A DNA stretch of 64,000 bases, from NCBI GenBank assembly GCA_024349245.1, contig JALDNG010000008.1, positions 1 to 64,000 on the forward strand, written 5' to 3'. This DNA is from Neodontobutis hainanensis. Lineage: Eukaryota > Chordata > Actinopteri > Gobiiformes > Odontobutidae. The notes under the pieces are model-generated. The model ran no database searches. It saw only the letters and a program-made list of their open reading frames with translations, and was not told the DNA's origin. Positions 63,320-64,000 of the stretch are shown here, piece after piece; within the stretch, counting starts at the first letter, position 1, and every line of letters starts with the position of its first letter. A program made the translations under genes and the position numbers.

Positions 63320-64000
63320 GTGACTACAGATGAGAGTCAGTGCTATTTAGGAAACATTAAGACTCAGCAACTCAATAGCCCCATTATAACTGTTTGCCTA
63401 TAGTTATTAGCACCTTGAAATCCTTATGCACCTCATAAACATGCAGTGTGAACCACAAAGCTCCTGCTAGGGAAAATAAACCTTGTTTAATCTGCAGCCT
63501 CAAAGTCTGTAGCTTTTTCTTTCAGGGTTGATTGATTATATTAAGTCAATACACATTTGATATCTCTTGCTTCGAAAAGGTCCACTGGTACATCTTCTAC
63601 AACTACAACACAGCCAAGAGTTTTCTATTAGATTACTTATCAAATCTGTATTTTCTATAGTGCAAAAACACAGAAGAAAACATTTTTAGTTAGTTATAAG
63701 AGAAGAAGTTATGGCTTACTCTAACTTGAAGTTAGGAACAGAAACTTCAGCGTTTTAAATGTCCAAAATAATAAAATAACATTTGCTGTAAAGTCCAAAT
63801 GATTCTGGTTAAGCAGCAGGGTCTTTTATTATTTTTATATTATAAAGTTGGTTTTAAAACTCCAATTACAGTCTTCTTGCTCGGCTAATGGTATGGTATA
63901 ATGCTATTGACTTAAGAGAAATAGATTTTTCTGTTAAGCACAAACTGCATTGCTCATAATTTGTTGTGTCTGCTTTGTGTTGTTGAGTATTCATTTGCTC
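63320..64000 (+). other. dclk1: dclk1 intron 3, start
   Basis: Begins with gtgact after 63319. AT-rich, no further exon before the window ends. Confidence 0.6.

Overview
This window is vertebrate nuclear DNA, almost certainly from a teleost fish. The genes have compact introns with GT-AG splice sites. The proteins are close to vertebrate orthologues, and the dispersed repeats (a tRNA-derived SINE, several short teleost-type repeat families, long TG, AT and TAA tracts) look fish-like. The species cannot be named from the sequence, and I cannot tell which of the teleost duplicates (a or b) of nbea or dclk1 is present. No prokaryotic, plasmid, phage or CRISPR features were seen.

Layout, left to right: (1) 65-13665, plus strand: 26 exons encoding the C-terminal ~1,107 residues of neurobeachin (nbea), covering the DUF1088 region, the PH-like domain, the BEACH domain and the WD40 repeats. 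The rest of the gene lies off the left edge. (2) 13666-16597: convergent 3' ends of nbea and sertm1. (3) 16598-16936, minus strand: sertm1, one coding exon. (4) 16.9-32.7 kb: a ~16 kb interval with no convincing protein gene, holding simple repeats, dispersed repeats and a few blocks that look like conserved noncoding DNA. (5) 33667-35673, plus: ccna1 (cyclin A1), 8 coding exons. (6) 36925-40776, plus: spart (spartin/SPG20), 7 coding exons. (7) 41440-44638, plus: ccdc169, 8 exons. (8) 49167 to beyond 63319, plus: dclk1, the first three coding exons (both doublecortin domains), with a 12.5 kb second intron containing a ~1 kb minisatellite and several repeats. The kinase part lies off the right edge.

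The gene set is the NBEA-DCLK1-CCDC169-SPART-CCNA1-SERTM1 neighbourhood of human chromosome 13q13. From memory of the human map, the block from SERTM1 to DCLK1 is inverted relative to NBEA here, ccna1 is flipped within it, and SOHLH2 is not seen. The genes are not an operon. They share a conserved neighbourhood but act separately: vesicle traffic (nbea), a small membrane protein (sertm1), the cell cycle, mainly germline (ccna1), endosome, lipid-droplet and ubiquitin-ligase functions (spart), a coiled-coil protein (ccdc169) and neuronal microtubules (dclk1).

The most useful new observations are possible unannotated exons in nbea: a 33-nt in-frame microexon using a GC donor, a 123-nt in-frame cassette, and a stop-containing exon. 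Others are an RFX-type X-box just upstream of ccdc169, a three-copy composite repeat family, and the rearranged gene order.
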